From contig NC_133328.1 of assembly GCF_042186555.1 (NCBI RefSeq), positions 333,010,039 through 333,074,038 on the forward strand: a stretch of 64,000 nt of DNA, in the 5' to 3' direction. This DNA is from Aquarana catesbeiana (lineage: Eukaryota; Chordata; Amphibia; Anura; Ranidae). Under the pieces are notes generated by a model that was not told the DNA's origin, did not search any database, and saw only the letters and a program-made list of their open reading frames with translations. The position numbers were made by a program, and so were the translations under genes. Shown here in pieces: positions 31,327 through 42,717 of the stretch. The stretch's first letter is position 1. Every line of letters begins with the position of its first letter.

Positions 31327-32256
31327 TTAACTGCTTCCAGCCCACCTTATAGACAAATGAAGGTGGGCGGGATGGCCTCTTATTCTGGGCCGACATCATA
31401 GGACATCTCACCGTGATTGCGCGCCCATGGTGCACGCAGAGTGGCGATTGTGGGTGCGCTGTATCCCTTTGACATGGCGCGACCCTGATCTCAGTGAAGT
31501 CTTTACCCATGTGATCAGCTGTGTTCAATCACAGCTGATCACATTTAAACAAAGAGATGCCGTTTACCAGCTCTCCTCGCCTCACACTGACATAGTCTGA
31601 GGAGAGGAGAGACGATCAGCGGTATCTCCCCCCTGAGGAGACTTGTATAGGTAATCAGGGCACTGATGATCAGTACAGCCCCAACAGTGCCCATCTGTGA
31701 TGCCACTCTGTGCCCATCTGTGATGCCACTCTGTGCCCATCAGTGATGCCAATCTGTGTCCATCAGTGAGGCCAATATGTGCCTATCGCTGCATGCCCAT
31801 CAGTGCTGCCCATCAGTGCCAGGTATCAGTGCTCATCAGTGCTGCATATCATTGCCACCTATCAGTGCCCATCAGTGCTGCATATTAGTGCCTCCTTATC
31901 AGTGACACCCCATCAGTGCTGCCTCATCAGTGCCCATCAGTGCAGCCTCTTCAACGCACATCAATGCAGGAGAAAAGTTACTTGATTACAAAATTTTCTG
32001 ACAGAAAATTAAAAAACAGGGTTTTTTCAACATTTTTGTTATTTTTTTTTCATTTTTTAGCAAGTAATAAAAAAACCCAGCGGTGATTAAATACCACAAA
32101 AAGAAAGCTCTATTTGTTAGAAGAAAATTATAAAACATTAATTTGGATAACGTGTTGCATGACCACTAAATTGTCATTCAAAGTGTGACAGCGCTGAAAG
32201 CTGAAAATTGGCCTGGGCAAAAAGAGGGTGAAATTGCCCACTACTGAGATGGTTAA
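31327..32256. mobile_element. TTAA-bounded MITE-like repeat with internal minisatellite, copy 1
   Basis: Bounded by TTAACTGCTTCC on the left and ...GATGGTTAA on the right. It contains a GTGATCAGCTGTG / CACAGCTGATCAC inverted pair (about 31510-31545), a minisatellite of GTGCCCATCAGTG-type units (about 31675-31970) and a conserved right part (CAGCGCTGAAAGCTGAAAAT). The same order recurs at 62328-63115. The ends suggest a TTAA target (piggyBac-like), but this is not proven. The frames here are repeat artefacts. Confidence 0.65.
31675..31970. repeat. Minisatellite, CAGTG-containing units
   Basis: Irregular tandem units of about 10-22 bp, such as GTGCCCATCTGTGATGCCA and CATCAGTGCTGC. It lies inside the MITE and is paralleled by a differently expanded array at about 62600-62885. 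Confidence 0.85.
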
Positions 32257-32578
32257 ACATTTATTTTCATTTATATCTTTTGGGTTGAAAAAGTATCATG
32301 AGTTCTTAGACTTCGGTGTTTTAAACAATCTCCAATTTGACAGGTATCCTCATGATATATGCCCTCTTGAATATAGAAGGACACTAGCTTCAGGTAGACT
32401 GACGATAACTTTCACCTGGAAGTGCACCGAAGCTCCAAACCTTTCTGAAGTATTCTATAGACATAATCTACAATGTCAGTATAAAAATATTGAGCTATAA
32501 AGATAATGCCCTTGTTAATTTTAACAAGCATTGTAGTGACCATTTGGTACATTCTAGGCTTCTATGTTGATATGACAG

Positions 32579-33079
32579 TAAAGTGGTTGTAAAGGCAGGG
32601 CAAGACAAGTTTTTTTTTTATCTTAACACATTCTATATATTAAGATAAAAAGCCTTCTGTGTGCAGCCCCCCCCCCCCCCTCAGCCCCCTAACACTTACC
32701 TGAGGTTCCTCTCTGTCCAGCTATGTTCACGAGTGTCTCAGCCGTCCAAGATTCTCCCTCCTGATTCCTCCTCCATTGGCTGCCGCTGCTGTCAATCAGA
32801 GTCAGCAAGACAATCAGGAGAGAGAGGGGGGTGGGGCTAGGTGGGGGCTCCATGTCTGAACGGACACAGGGAGCTGTGACTTGGCTCGTGTGCCCCCCCA
32901 TAGCAAGCTGCTTGCTGTGGGGGCACTGAACAGGAGGAAGGGGCCAGGAGCACAGAAGAGGGACCCGAGAAGAGGAGGATCGGGGCTGCTCTGTGCAAAT
33001 CCACTTCAACAGAGCAGGTAAGTATAACATGCTTGTTATTTTAATAGGGGAAAAAAAACTAGACTTTACAATTACTTTA
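32579..33079. mobile_element. MITE-like element with 16-bp inverted ends
   Basis: The left end TAAAGTGGTTGTAAAG (32579-32594) is inverted at the right as CTTTACAATTACTTTA (33063-33078), 14 of 16 matching. The interior is GC-rich without a frame and carries a C-run at 32667-32680. A target duplication was not clear. Confidence 0.6.
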
Positions 33080-33372
33080 AATGTATGTAAGTCTTGTAGT
33101 TATGATGGATGTGTTTTAACACCTACCAAGGAGTTCCAATGAGTCTTTTTATTTGTTCTGTTCAACTTTATATGTGCTTACTGTTATTTCCTGTTTTCCC
33201 CCATAATTAGTTTTTTCTGTACCTGAGTGCATTTGTGCATTGATTTCAATAAGCAATATACAGCAATGTATTAATGATATGCAAACAATACATACTTTGT
33301 CCTCTGATGTATGCATGTTAAAACATGACACTCTTTAGGTATGTGTATTAATAGACTATGATAACATACAAC

Positions 33373-36062
33373 TAGGGATGAGCCGAACACCCCCCTGTTC
33401 GGTTCGCACCAGAACATGCGAACAGGAAAAAAGTTTGTTCGAACACACGAACACCGTTAAAGTCTATGGGACACGAACATGAATAATCAAAAGTGCTAAT
33501 TTTAAAGGCTAATATGCAAGTTATTGTCATAAAAAGTGTTTGGGGACCTGGGTCCTGCCCCAGGGGACATGGATCAATGCAAAAAAAAGTTTTAAAAACG
33601 GACGTTTTTTCAGGAGCAGTGATTTTAATAATGCTTAAAGTCAAACAATAAAAGTGTAATATCCCTTTAAATTTCGTACCTGGGGGGTGTCTATAGTATG
33701 CCTGTAAAGGGGCGCATGTTTCCTGTGTTTAGAACAGTCTGACAGTAAAATGACATTTTGAAGGAAAAAACTCATTTAAAACTACCCGCGGCTATTGCAT
33801 TGCCGACAATACACATAGAAGTTCATTGATAAAAACGGCATGGGAGTTCCCCAAAGGGGAACCCGAACCAAAATGTAAAAAAAAAAATGACGTGGGAGTC
33901 CTCCTAAATTCCATACTAGGCCCTTTAGGTCTGATATGGATATTAACGGGAACCCCGGCCAAAATTTAAAAAAAAAAATGACGTGGGGTTCCCCCTAAAT
34001 TCCATACCAGACCCTTCAGGTCTGGTATGGATTTTAAGGGGAACCCCGCGCCAAAAAAAAAAAAAAAAACGGCGTGGGGTCCCCCCAAAAATCCATACCA
34101 GATTTACCCCTACCATTTCACTAAAAAACTGTCAAAAATGTTAAAAATGACAAGAGACAGTTTTTGACAATTCCTTTATTTAAATACTTCTTCTTTCTTC
34201 TATCTTCCTTCATCTTCTGGTTCTTCTGGCTCTTCTGGTTCTTCCTCCGGCGTTCTCGTCCAGCATCTCCTCCGCGGCGTCTTCTATCTTCTTCTCCTCG
34301 GGCCGCTCCGCACCCATGGCATGGGGGGAGGCTCCCGCTCTTCTCTTCTTCTTTTCTTCTCTTCTTCTCTTCTTCTCTTCTTCATTTTCTTCTCCGGGCC
34401 GCTCCGCACCCATGCTGGCATGGAGGGAGGCTCCCGCTGTGTGACGGCGCTCCTCGTCTGACAGTTCTTAAATAATGGGGGGCGGGGCCACCCGGTGACC
34501 CCGCCCCCCTCTGACGCACGGTGACTTGACGGGACTTCCCTGTGACATCACGGGGAATGCCACAGGGAAGTCCCGTCATGTCCCGTGCGTCAGAGGGGGC
34601 GGGGTCACCGGGTGGCCCCGCCCCCTGTTATTTAAGAACTTTCAGACGAGGAGACGCCGTCACACAGCGGGAGCCTCCCTCCATGCCAGCATGGATGCGG
34701 AGCGGCCCGGAGAAGAGAATGAAGAATAGAAGAAGAGAAGAAGGAAGAAAAGAAGAAGAGAAGAGCGGGAGCCTCCCCCCCATGCCATGGGTGCGGAGCG
34801 GCCCGAGGAGAAGAAGATAGAAGACGCCGCGGAGGAGATGCTGGACGAGAACGCCGGAGGAAGAACCAGAAGAGCCAGAAGAACCAGAAGAACCAGAAGA
34901 TGAAGGAAGATAGAAGAAAGAAGAAGTATTTAAATAAAGGAATTGTCAAAAACTGTCTCTTGTCATTTTTAACATTTTTGACAGTTTTTTAGTGAAATGG
35001 TAGGGGTAAGTACCCCCTTACCATTTCACACGGGGGGGGCCGGGATCTGGGGGTCCCCTTGTTAAAGGGGGCTTCCAGATTCCGATAAGCCCCCCCGCCC
35101 GCAGACCCCCACAACCACCGGCCAGGGTTGTGGGGATGAGGCCCTTGTCCTCATCAACATGGGGACAAGGTGTTTTGGGGGGCTACCCCAAAGCACCCTC
35201 CCAATGTTGAGGGCATGTGGCCTGGTACGGTTCAGGAGGGGGGGGCCGCACTCTCGTCCCCCCTCTTTTCCTGCGGCCTGCCAGGTTGCGTGCTCGGATA
35301 AGGGTCTGATATGGATCTTTGGGGGGACCTCACGCTGTTTTTTTTTTTTTTTTGGCGCGGGGTTCCCCTTAAAATCCATACCAGACCTGAAGGGTCTGGT
35401 ATGGAATTTAGGGGGAACCCCACGTCATTTTTTTTTTTAATTTTGGCCGGGGTTCCCCTTAATATCCATATCAGACCTGAAGGGCCTGGTATGGAATTTA
35501 GGGGGACTCCCACGTCATTTTTTTTTTTTTAATTTTGGTTCGGGGTTCCCCTTTGGGGAATTCCCATGCCGTTTTTATCAATGAACTTCTATGTGTATTG
35601 TCGGAAATGCAATAGCCGCGGGTAGTTTTAAATGAGTTTTTTCCTTCAAAATGTCATTTTGCTGTCAGACTGTTCTAAACACAGGAAACATGCGCCCCTT
35701 TACAGGCATACTATAGACACCCCCCAGGTACGAAATTTAAAGGGATATTACACTTTTATTGTTTGACTTTAAGCATTATTAAAATCACTGCTCCTGAAAA
35801 AACGGCCGTTTTTAAAACTTTTTTTGCATTGATCCATGTCCCCTGGGGCAGGACCTGGGTCCCCAAACACTTTTTATGACAATAACTTGCATATTAGCCT
35901 TTAAAATTAGCACTTTTGATTTCTCCCATAGACTTTTAAAGGGTGTTCCGCGGCATTCGAATTTGCCGCGAACACCCCAAATTGTTCGCTGTTCGGCGAA
36001 CTTGCGAACAGCCAATGTTCGAGTCGAACATGAGTTCGACTCGAACTCGAAGCTCATCCCTA
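33373..36062. mobile_element. Large palindromic hAT-type element E (inverted orientation)
   Basis: TAGGGATGAGC at 33373 and GCTCATCCCTA ending 36062. Flanking octamers CATACAAC (33365-33372) and TATACAAC (36063-36070) match at 7 of 8. Orientation is opposite to C and D: the GAACACCCCC end is on the left and the CGAA-rich end on the right, and the core sequence near 34545 is the reverse complement of C's core (CRE changed to TGACATCA). The left arm has lost several hundred bp at 34105, where the hairpin array joins the ACCCCTACCATTTCAC block directly. Confidence 0.92.
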
Positions 36063-36171
36063 TATACAACCCTCCTGTATTTTACAATACCGTCAGATTG
36101 TATTATTTTTGGCCCAAGTTCACACTTGTGTGAACCAATCCTTAAAGTCTCATAGACATAGAAGTTATATT

Positions 36172-36585
36172 TATGTCATCTCTAGTGCTATAAATACTGA
36201 AGTACAAATCTTTCATGGTATAGTCCCTTGTACTCAATTGTACTATTTGAAACAAATACTGTAAAAAACGATTGAAATAAAATATTTAGGCATTTTCATA
36301 TGAATTAGACAATGTTTGAAGCTTGTTACTGCAAAACAGCAGAGGAACTGCTTAAAAATATTTTTTTCACCTTGGACTAAAGAGGATTTAAAAAGAATAA
36401 ATAATCAGTTTTGCTGCAAGAACACACAGCACTAGCTTTTATTTATCATCCAGCAATAACTTTCATAAACAATGCTATTACTTTAGTGCTAGTGCAATAA
36501 CCCATAGTAACCATTTGCAATTCACATTTGTTGTCTTTATAGTGGTGCATGATAGACTTTAAAAGGTTGTTAAGGGTTACTGCAC
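36172..36585. repeat. 414-bp segment also present at 23728-24141 (probable donor)
   Basis: Nearly identical (about 99%) to 23728-24141, same orientation. Here it is embedded in ordinary AT-rich DNA with no visible junction features, so this is probably the source. It starts 110 bp from the right end of element E. Confidence 0.85.
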
Positions 36586-37115
36586 TGAAGAATTAGCACA
36601 TATAATAAGTACATTTTGCTGAATTAAAGGTGTGCATAATGCATTAAGTACGTGACTGAGACACTGTAAGAACAATAATATGTTTCCTATACATCTCTTA
36701 ATTAAGCAATAGAACATTTTATTTGTTTTTGAAGAACATTTCCAAAAACAAGACAAGGTAAGAGATGTAATGGTTTTTCGAAAACTATTAGTAAAGTTGT
36801 TTTATTTATTATTTTAAACATGTTCTGAAATTTACATTTCTGGTTACCAGTAAACTCCCCCCTCCCACAAGACCTTCTTGGCTGATTTGCTTCAAGCTGT
36901 TATCTTTACACCAATATTTTGCTGAACTTTCATGTAATGCTCTCAGACTTTTTTCTATTGTCTATGCAAACAATTAATCATCTACCTTGTGACTACATAT
37001 GTACTGTTACTATATCTAAATGTGTCTATGCATCGCTTGTAATGTTAAATATCTTGAATAAAATTTTTTTTTCTTGTGAAAAAAAAACAATGCTTTGTCA
37101 TTAAACTCTAGTTAT
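36586..37115 (+). other. AT-rich DNA with a possible LINE 3' end
   Basis: The last part (about 36900-37090) contains TTGAATAAAATTTT and ends in an interrupted A-run, resembling the poly(A) end of an L1-type LINE. No coding remnant was recognised, so this is tentative. Confidence 0.3.
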
Positions 37116-37586
37116 TAGGGATGAGTTGAGGGTCTGTGTTGACCAGCTGTTTGCAGTTCACTGAACAAGTGTACTATATGGCATGATTTGACCAGTTCAC
37201 CTACCTAAACCTCCTGTTTCTGCAGACAGAAGTCTTTCATTAACTGGCAGTATCACTACCAACACTAAATCACAGCTTTTGGTCACCTGCTAGCTTGTTT
37301 CAAACTGTAAATATATCAGTTGGCATCCCAGGTGACCATGAAATATGTGTTGACCATATTAAGTCAATGACATCACCAGCATCCCAGGATGGTTTGTTGA
37401 CATTTAGCAACCAGACAAGAAGCTGTCATTTTCAGTGTGAGTAAAAATAGGAGAAGATCATCATGTTTGTGTTGGCAGGTCACTCATTATTCATGTTTGT
37501 GCAACGCTCATTATGACTAAAGATGAATCTACATCACCGGAAGTCATTATTGACATTGGATTGACATAATTTTTTAAAAAATATAC
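37116..37586. other. Unassigned, starts with a hAT-like TAGGGATGAG
   Basis: TAGGGATGAGTTG at 37116 resembles the palindrome-family terminus, but no matching inverse end or duplicated octamer was found before the DIRS element. Either a decayed end or chance. Confidence 0.25.
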
Positions 37587-38194
37587 TTTTCTCCAAGCGT
37601 CTTCCAGGACAGCCCATGAGACCTTGGGCTCCTCCTACCAGGACAGGAAACACGTCACCCCCACCAGATAAAAGGGCGGTTATCCAGGCCCATGTCAGTT
37701 ATTTGTGTTTCTTCCGGACGGGGGGTAACATGTTCCTGGCACCTGGTCCCTAGGTCTCATGAGCAGGGGCTTTGTAGGACTATTTGGGGCATTTCACTAA
37801 CCTCTCCTCTGCCAGAAGCAGCACTCCGCTGGAGAGGTTGGCTGTGCTGCGGTCCCCTGTGTCTCAGTGCCTGGGAAAGGTCAGGTCCGGCATGGTGTCA
37901 GCTCCCATAGCGCTTTTCTTATGAAAGCAGCGGTATCCACCCCTCACAGGCAGCGTGGCTAGTTGTGTGAGGAGAAGCAGGAAGCTGCAGCACTCAAGTA
38001 GGGGGCGGAGCTTCTGCGCTCCAAGCTGGCCCACAGGAAGTACTGAGAGCAGGTCACTTCCGGGGCATATGACGTCATCGCCGTGCACCGGAGACACCGG
38101 TTCCAGTCTCTTTAAACGGTGCGAACAGGAGACACTGGCCGCTGGTGTCTTCTGGTAAAAGCAGCCAGGCTGTGGAAAGCCAGAAAGGGGCTAG

Positions 38195-39742
38195 ATGGAT
38201 CAATCTGCTGTTCCTACACAGGCAGTCGATGCGCCCAACACCAGCACCTCACAGGTAAGCCTGAAGTGTTATGTCACTCTCTTGCTTTCCCTGTGAGTGT
38301 TCCCTCCCCCTCCCCTCTCTGTAGTAGTGGGTTAAGGGGACACATTTCCTCCCTCCTGCACATGGTGGTTTGGAGTGATGGGGTGGCTGTGAGTCTCATT
38401 ATGGGTCACTTATCTTTTTGTCTTACAGACCAAGACCCAAGACAAAACTCAAGCGCAGCCACCTAAAAAGAAATATGCGGTGTGCGCAAATAAATTGAGC
38501 TCCTCGTGGAGCAAAGCCATTTGTTGCAGCTGTATAGATGGCCTTGTAAAGGATGACCCGGTTGCCTCTTGTCAGAAAATGCTAACCTCTGTTAGGGACG
38601 AGCTTGCGTCCACCTTTAGTTCCTTTAGAACGCTTATTGACAAGCTCCAGACCCCAGCAGAGGGTCCGTCCACACAGAGAGCTTCAGTCAGCACTCCGCA
38701 GCAGGCAGAGAGTGAAGACTCTGAGGCTGAGATCAGATCTACCCGTTCTTCCCCTGAAGAATCAGGGTCAGATATAGAGCCCAGGGATAGAGAATCCACT
38801 TGAGGCTCGAGATTTAAGTTATCTGTAGAGGATGTGGATGACTTGTTAAAGGCTATCTATACCACCCTTGAATTGATAGAGGAGGAGGTTCAGTTATCCA
38901 AACACGATCTTATGTATAAGGGATTGCATAAGAAAAAAACCTAGAGTTTTTCCAGTCCATAGTTCGTTGGTTGATACTATTAAACTGGAATGGGATAACC
39001 CGGAGAGAAAACCATTTTCCTCTAGTAACCTAAAAAGGAGGTTCCCTTTTGATGAGGACACTGCACAGCCGTGGAATAAAAAACTGAAGCTGGATGCACC
39101 TCTTTCAAAGGCTTCAAAAAATTTGGACCTAGCGTTCGATGATATGGGTACGCTTAAGGATCCGATGGACAAGAGGGGGGATATCCTTCTCCACAGAGCC
39201 TGGGACTCAATGGTTGAGAACCTGAAACAAGCTCTGGCCTCCACTTGTGTGGTCAGAAATCTGGAGGATTGGTTGACCCAGATTCAGTCACACCTGTCAG
39301 CGGTACCTCGAGAGAGCAGATTTTAAAATCTTTTCCTCTCCTCTTTCAGGCTGTAGGGTTTTTGGTGGATTCTTCCGCAGAGTCGTTAAGAATGTCGGCC
39401 AGGACTTTGGCTTTAGTGAACTCGGCCAGGAGAAGCATCTGGCTTAAAACCTGGTCAGGGGACCCAGCCTCCAAATTACGCCTTTGTGGGCTTCCCTTAA
39501 CAGACGATCATTTATTTGGCCCAGGACTGCAGGAGGCTCTGGAACGCACGGCTGATAAGAAAAAGGCGTTTCCAGAGAAAAAGAGAATCCCGACAGCCAG
39601 AAAATTTTTTCGTGGCCAAGGCAGGCAACAGAGTCCTAGAGAAAAGGACAGCAGGCTGAAAAAACACTGGACTGGGCACAAAGGCAGAGGCAAAGGGGGA
39701 GTGCTGTTTAACCCTTCTCAACAGCCCGCCAAGCCACAGTGA
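38195..39742 (+). pseudogene. DIRS gag-like protein, intron-containing, broken
   Basis: Exon 1 (38195-38254) starts MDQSAVPTQAVD. After an intron the reading continues TKTQDKTQAQPPKKKYAV with a Cys-rich finger-like CxxC region (about 38480-38550). A stop at 38801-38803 is followed by the same frame (SRFKLSVEDVDDLL), a frameshift near 38944, another near 39320, then ARRSIWLKTWSGDPASKLRL and DLEALERTADKKKAF-like sequence with a basic tail to 39742. These are typical of vertebrate DIRS gag, thought to form the particle. At least one stop and two frameshifts inactivate it. Confidence 0.8.
38255..38428 (+). other. Probable spliceosomal intron in DIRS gag
   Basis: GT at 38255 (CACAG|GTAAGCC), a pyrimidine-rich tract, and TCTTACAG ending 38428. 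Length 174 bp. Joining the flanks keeps the gag frame open (20 codons before, then TKTQDKTQ). Introns have been reported in DIRS1-like elements. The splice itself is predicted, not observed. Confidence 0.7.
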
Positions 39743-39875
39743 CTTGTGTTCCCTGGTGGAAGGAAGATCAAGGGCCTTCATCCCACAGTGGGCAGCAGTC
39801 ACTTTGAGCCCCTTCATCCTGGACCTAGTGACCAACAGGCACAGGCTGGAGTTTGTTCACCAACCATCAGAATGA

Positions 39876-41177
39876 TTGTTGGTCACCTCTCCTCCACAAG
39901 ATCGAGAGAAAGTGAGGGCTCTGGGACTCCAGATCGGAGACTTATTGGATCAAAAAGTCCTGATTCCTGTTCCACAGTCAGAGCAGGGCAAGGGATTCTA
40001 CTCCCATGTATTTGTGGTCAAAAAGCCATTGGGAAAGTTTCGACTTATCCTGAATCTCTGGACCTTAAACAAGTCCATCAGATACAAGCATTTCCATATG
40101 GAGACGGTTTTTACAATCAAAAACCTGCTATACCCAAACTGCTTTATGGCCACGTTGGACTTAGGGGATGCCTATCTTCATATCCCTATCCATCCAGCCT
40201 TCCAAAAGTTTTTGAAATTGGCAGTGAAGATGAGTATGGGAACCCGACATTTTCAATTTCAAGCCCCCCCTTTCGGTCTTTCCTCAGCCCCACGCATCTT
40301 TACGAAGGTGTTTGGGGAAGCGCTGGCTCCACTAAGGTTAAAGGCGATAACTGTTATCCCTTACTTGGACAACCTCCTGATAGTGGCAAAATCATACCAG
40401 AGGCTGTTGGAGGATCTCCAGGCTGTACAGGACTTCTTACAGTCCCTAGGCTGGCTGATGAACAAAGAAAAATCGTCCTTGATCCCGGCCCAGAAAGTAA
40501 CTTATCTGGGTTACGATTTTTGCTCAGTGAACCAAAGAGTTTTTCTTCCTCAGGAGAAGATTACCAAAGTGTTCCAGACTATGTCAGCATTGCAGACCAA
40601 CCAGTCGGTCTCTCTGAGACAGGTGTCGAGGGCAGTGGGTCTTATGACCTCATGTTTTCCCGCGGTACCATGGGCGAGACTCTGTCAGCGTCTGTTACAA
40701 ATGTTTCTATTAAGAAACTGGGACGGGGACATAAGGTCCCTGGAGTCAAGGATCCGGCTTCCCACCAGGATAAAAAGAAGCCTGTAGTGGTGGAGAGCTG
40801 GCCAGCACCTAGCAGGAGGTCTCCCATGGTCCTTTCCCATATCCCAAAGAATTACCACGGATGCGAGTTCCTGGGGATGAGGGGCCCACCTCAGCAATTC
40901 AGTAGCACAGGGAGAGTGGTCCTTGAGGGAGGCAAGGGCTTCATCCAATCAAAGAGAGCTGCTAGCAGTCCAGAGAGCCCTGCAGTCTTTTCAGATGGAG
41001 ATCAAAGGTCACAACCTCCAAATTCTGTCAGACAATATCGCGACAGTCACGTATATCAACAAGCAGGGAGGCACGAGAAACCGGATGCTTCAGTCCATTG
41101 CCCAAGAGATACTTTCATGGGCAGAGGGGAATCTAGCTTCAATTGCCTGGCAGATTATCTCAGCCGTCACGGGATAG
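39876..41177 (+). pseudogene. DIRS reverse transcriptase-RNase H
   Basis: Frame from 39876: FVVKKPLGKFRLILNLWTLN, ATLDLGDAYLHIPIHP, PFGLSSAPRIFTKVF, then the catalytic box IPYLDNLLIVA where the family has YLDD, then the LGWLMNKEKSSLIP region. A stop at 40785 is followed, in the same frame, by RNase H: NQRELLAVQRALQSFQ and LQILSDNIATVTYINKQGG to 41177. The enzyme copies DIRS RNA into DNA. The Asp-to-Asn change at the active site and the stop predict no activity. An overlapping 620-residue frame (39746-41608) is a shadow until about 41100. Confidence 0.88.
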
Positions 41178-41608
41178 ACCGAGACAACTGGTCCCTTCAT
41201 CCCGAAGTCTTTGCAGACCTCACCAGGAGATGGGGTTATCCTGTAGCAGATTTGTTTGCAAACCGAAACAACCGCAAGATGGAGATATTCTTTTCCATGA
41301 ACCCGGCAGACCAAGCCTTGGGGATCGATGCTCTGGCAAACCCGTGGGCTCCAGGCCTATGTTATGCCTTCCCGCCAATCAGACTGATTCCAGAAGTCCT
41401 CCGGAAGTTTTTGCTAGAGGAGACGGACCTCATTCTAATTGCACCATTTTGGCCCAAGAGGCCATGGTTTTCCCTGCTACAATCTCTGGCTTCAGAGACT
41501 CCTTGGAGTCTTCCGAAAAGAGAAGACTTAATATTGCAGGGTCAGGTATCACACCCGCAGGTAGTTTCCTTAAACTTGACGGCCTGGTATGTGAAGAAAA
41601 GATACTGA
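41100..41608 (+). pseudogene. DIRS pol C-terminal domain (shifted frame)
   Basis: After a frameshift near 41130 the reading is CLADYLSRHGIDRDNWSLHP, RWGYPVADLFANRNN, FPPIRLIPEVLRKF and LIAPFWPKRPW, ending LTAWYVKKRY at 41608. This lies after RNase H in DIRS pol, where a methyltransferase-like domain is described for many DIRS1 elements. I cannot assign catalytic residues with confidence. The recombinase frame begins within its last codons. Confidence 0.65.
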
Positions 41609-42602
41609 GTGCCCAGGGGTTCTCTGACAAGGTAGTCAAGACTCTCGTAAATTGTAGGAAGCCGGTCACTAGAACCATTTATTCCAAAGTTTGGAAAAAG
41701 TTTAATTCATGGTTATCTGAAAATGAAAGATTAACTCATGATATTCCGTCTATTTTGGAATTTTTCCAAGAGGGTGTCGACAAAGGTCTTTCAGTTAGTA
41801 CCTTAAAGGTACAGGCGGCAGCTATTAGTGTGTTCCTCCAGTTTTCTCTCCTGGAAAATCCCACTATAGCCATATTTTTCAAATCTATCTCTAGGGCCAG
41901 GCCAGTAGTGGTGAGAAATTGTCCAACTTGGGACCTGTCCCTAGTACTTCAAACTCTGGTAGAATTTCCGTTTGAGCCTCTGGGAAGTATGTCAGTTAAG
42001 TTACTTACATTAAAGACTGTGTTCCTTATAGCTGTTTCCTCAGCTCGTAGGGTAAGTGAGTTGCAGGCCCTATCAGTAAGGGAGCCCTTCCTCATGATTT
42101 TCGAGGATCGAGTTGTTTTACGAACCGATCCAGGTTTTTTGCCCAAGGCGGCAAGTACATTCCACCGATCTCAGGACATTGTACTGCCAACCTTTTGTAG
42201 TTCGCCACAGGGCAACCTAGAAAGAAAATTTAGTTTTCTAGATGTAAGAAGGATTCTCTTAGTCTATCTTGAAGTCACCAAGACCTTTCGGAAAACTGAT
42301 GCCTTATTTGTCCTCTTTGCTGGAGTTCACAAGGGGAATAGTGCATCTAAAGCCACTTTGGCTAGATGGATAAAGCAAGCAACAAAATTAGGGAGGTTCC
42401 TACACCTTTTGTTACTGTGCACCCAACTAGAGCCTTGTCTACGTCTTGGGCTGAGAGGGCTGGTGCCTCACCGGAACAAATTTGCAGGGCTACCACATGG
42501 TCCAGTTACTCGACCTTCATTAAACATTATCGCCTGGATCTCCTATCAGTTCAGGAGCAGGCGTTTGGTCGTCAGGTCCTTCAGGCAGTTGTCCCTCCCT
42601 AG
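41590..42602 (+). pseudogene. DIRS tyrosine recombinase, one frameshift
   Basis: Frame from about 41590: DGLVCEEKILSAQGFS, VWKKFNSWLSENERL (N-terminal SAM-like part), then AVSSARRVSELQALS with the first catalytic Arg. A frameshift near 42370-42420 moves the reading to HPTRALSTSWAERAG (the HxxR pair) and STFIKHYRLDLLSVQ, containing the Tyr expected to be the nucleophile. Tyrosine recombinases insert the circular DIRS DNA instead of an integrase. All four key residues are visible, so the loss is recent. Confidence 0.85.
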
Positions 42603-42627
42603 ACTGGTAAGTTCTGGCTCATCGTCT

Positions 42628-42717
42628 CATGGGCTGTCCTGGAAGACGCTTGGAGAAAAGCTGAGTTAGACTTACCGGTAACTCCTTTTCTGAGAGTCTT
42701 CCAGGACAGCCGGATTC
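42628..42717. repeat. DIRS internal complementary region
   Basis: The first half (to about 42655) is the inverse of the left tip of the element, the second half the inverse of the right tip. They meet at the GGAGAAAAGCTGAG junction. In the DIRS1 model this region templates completion of the ends. Confidence 0.9.

Noticed and set aside
31779..31985. Cys-rich repetitive frame
   Set aside because: Translation of the CAGTG minisatellite.
37116..37586. Another palindrome-family element starting TAGGGATGAGTTG
   Set aside because: No inverse terminus, no arms and no duplicated octamer found.
38572..38799. Ser-rich minus-strand frame
   Set aside because: Shadow of DIRS gag exon 2.
39746..41608. 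A 620-residue plus-strand frame
   Set aside because: Up to about 41100 it is a shadow of the DIRS reverse transcriptase, which reads in another frame with clear RT motifs. Only the last part is real pol sequence and is annotated separately.
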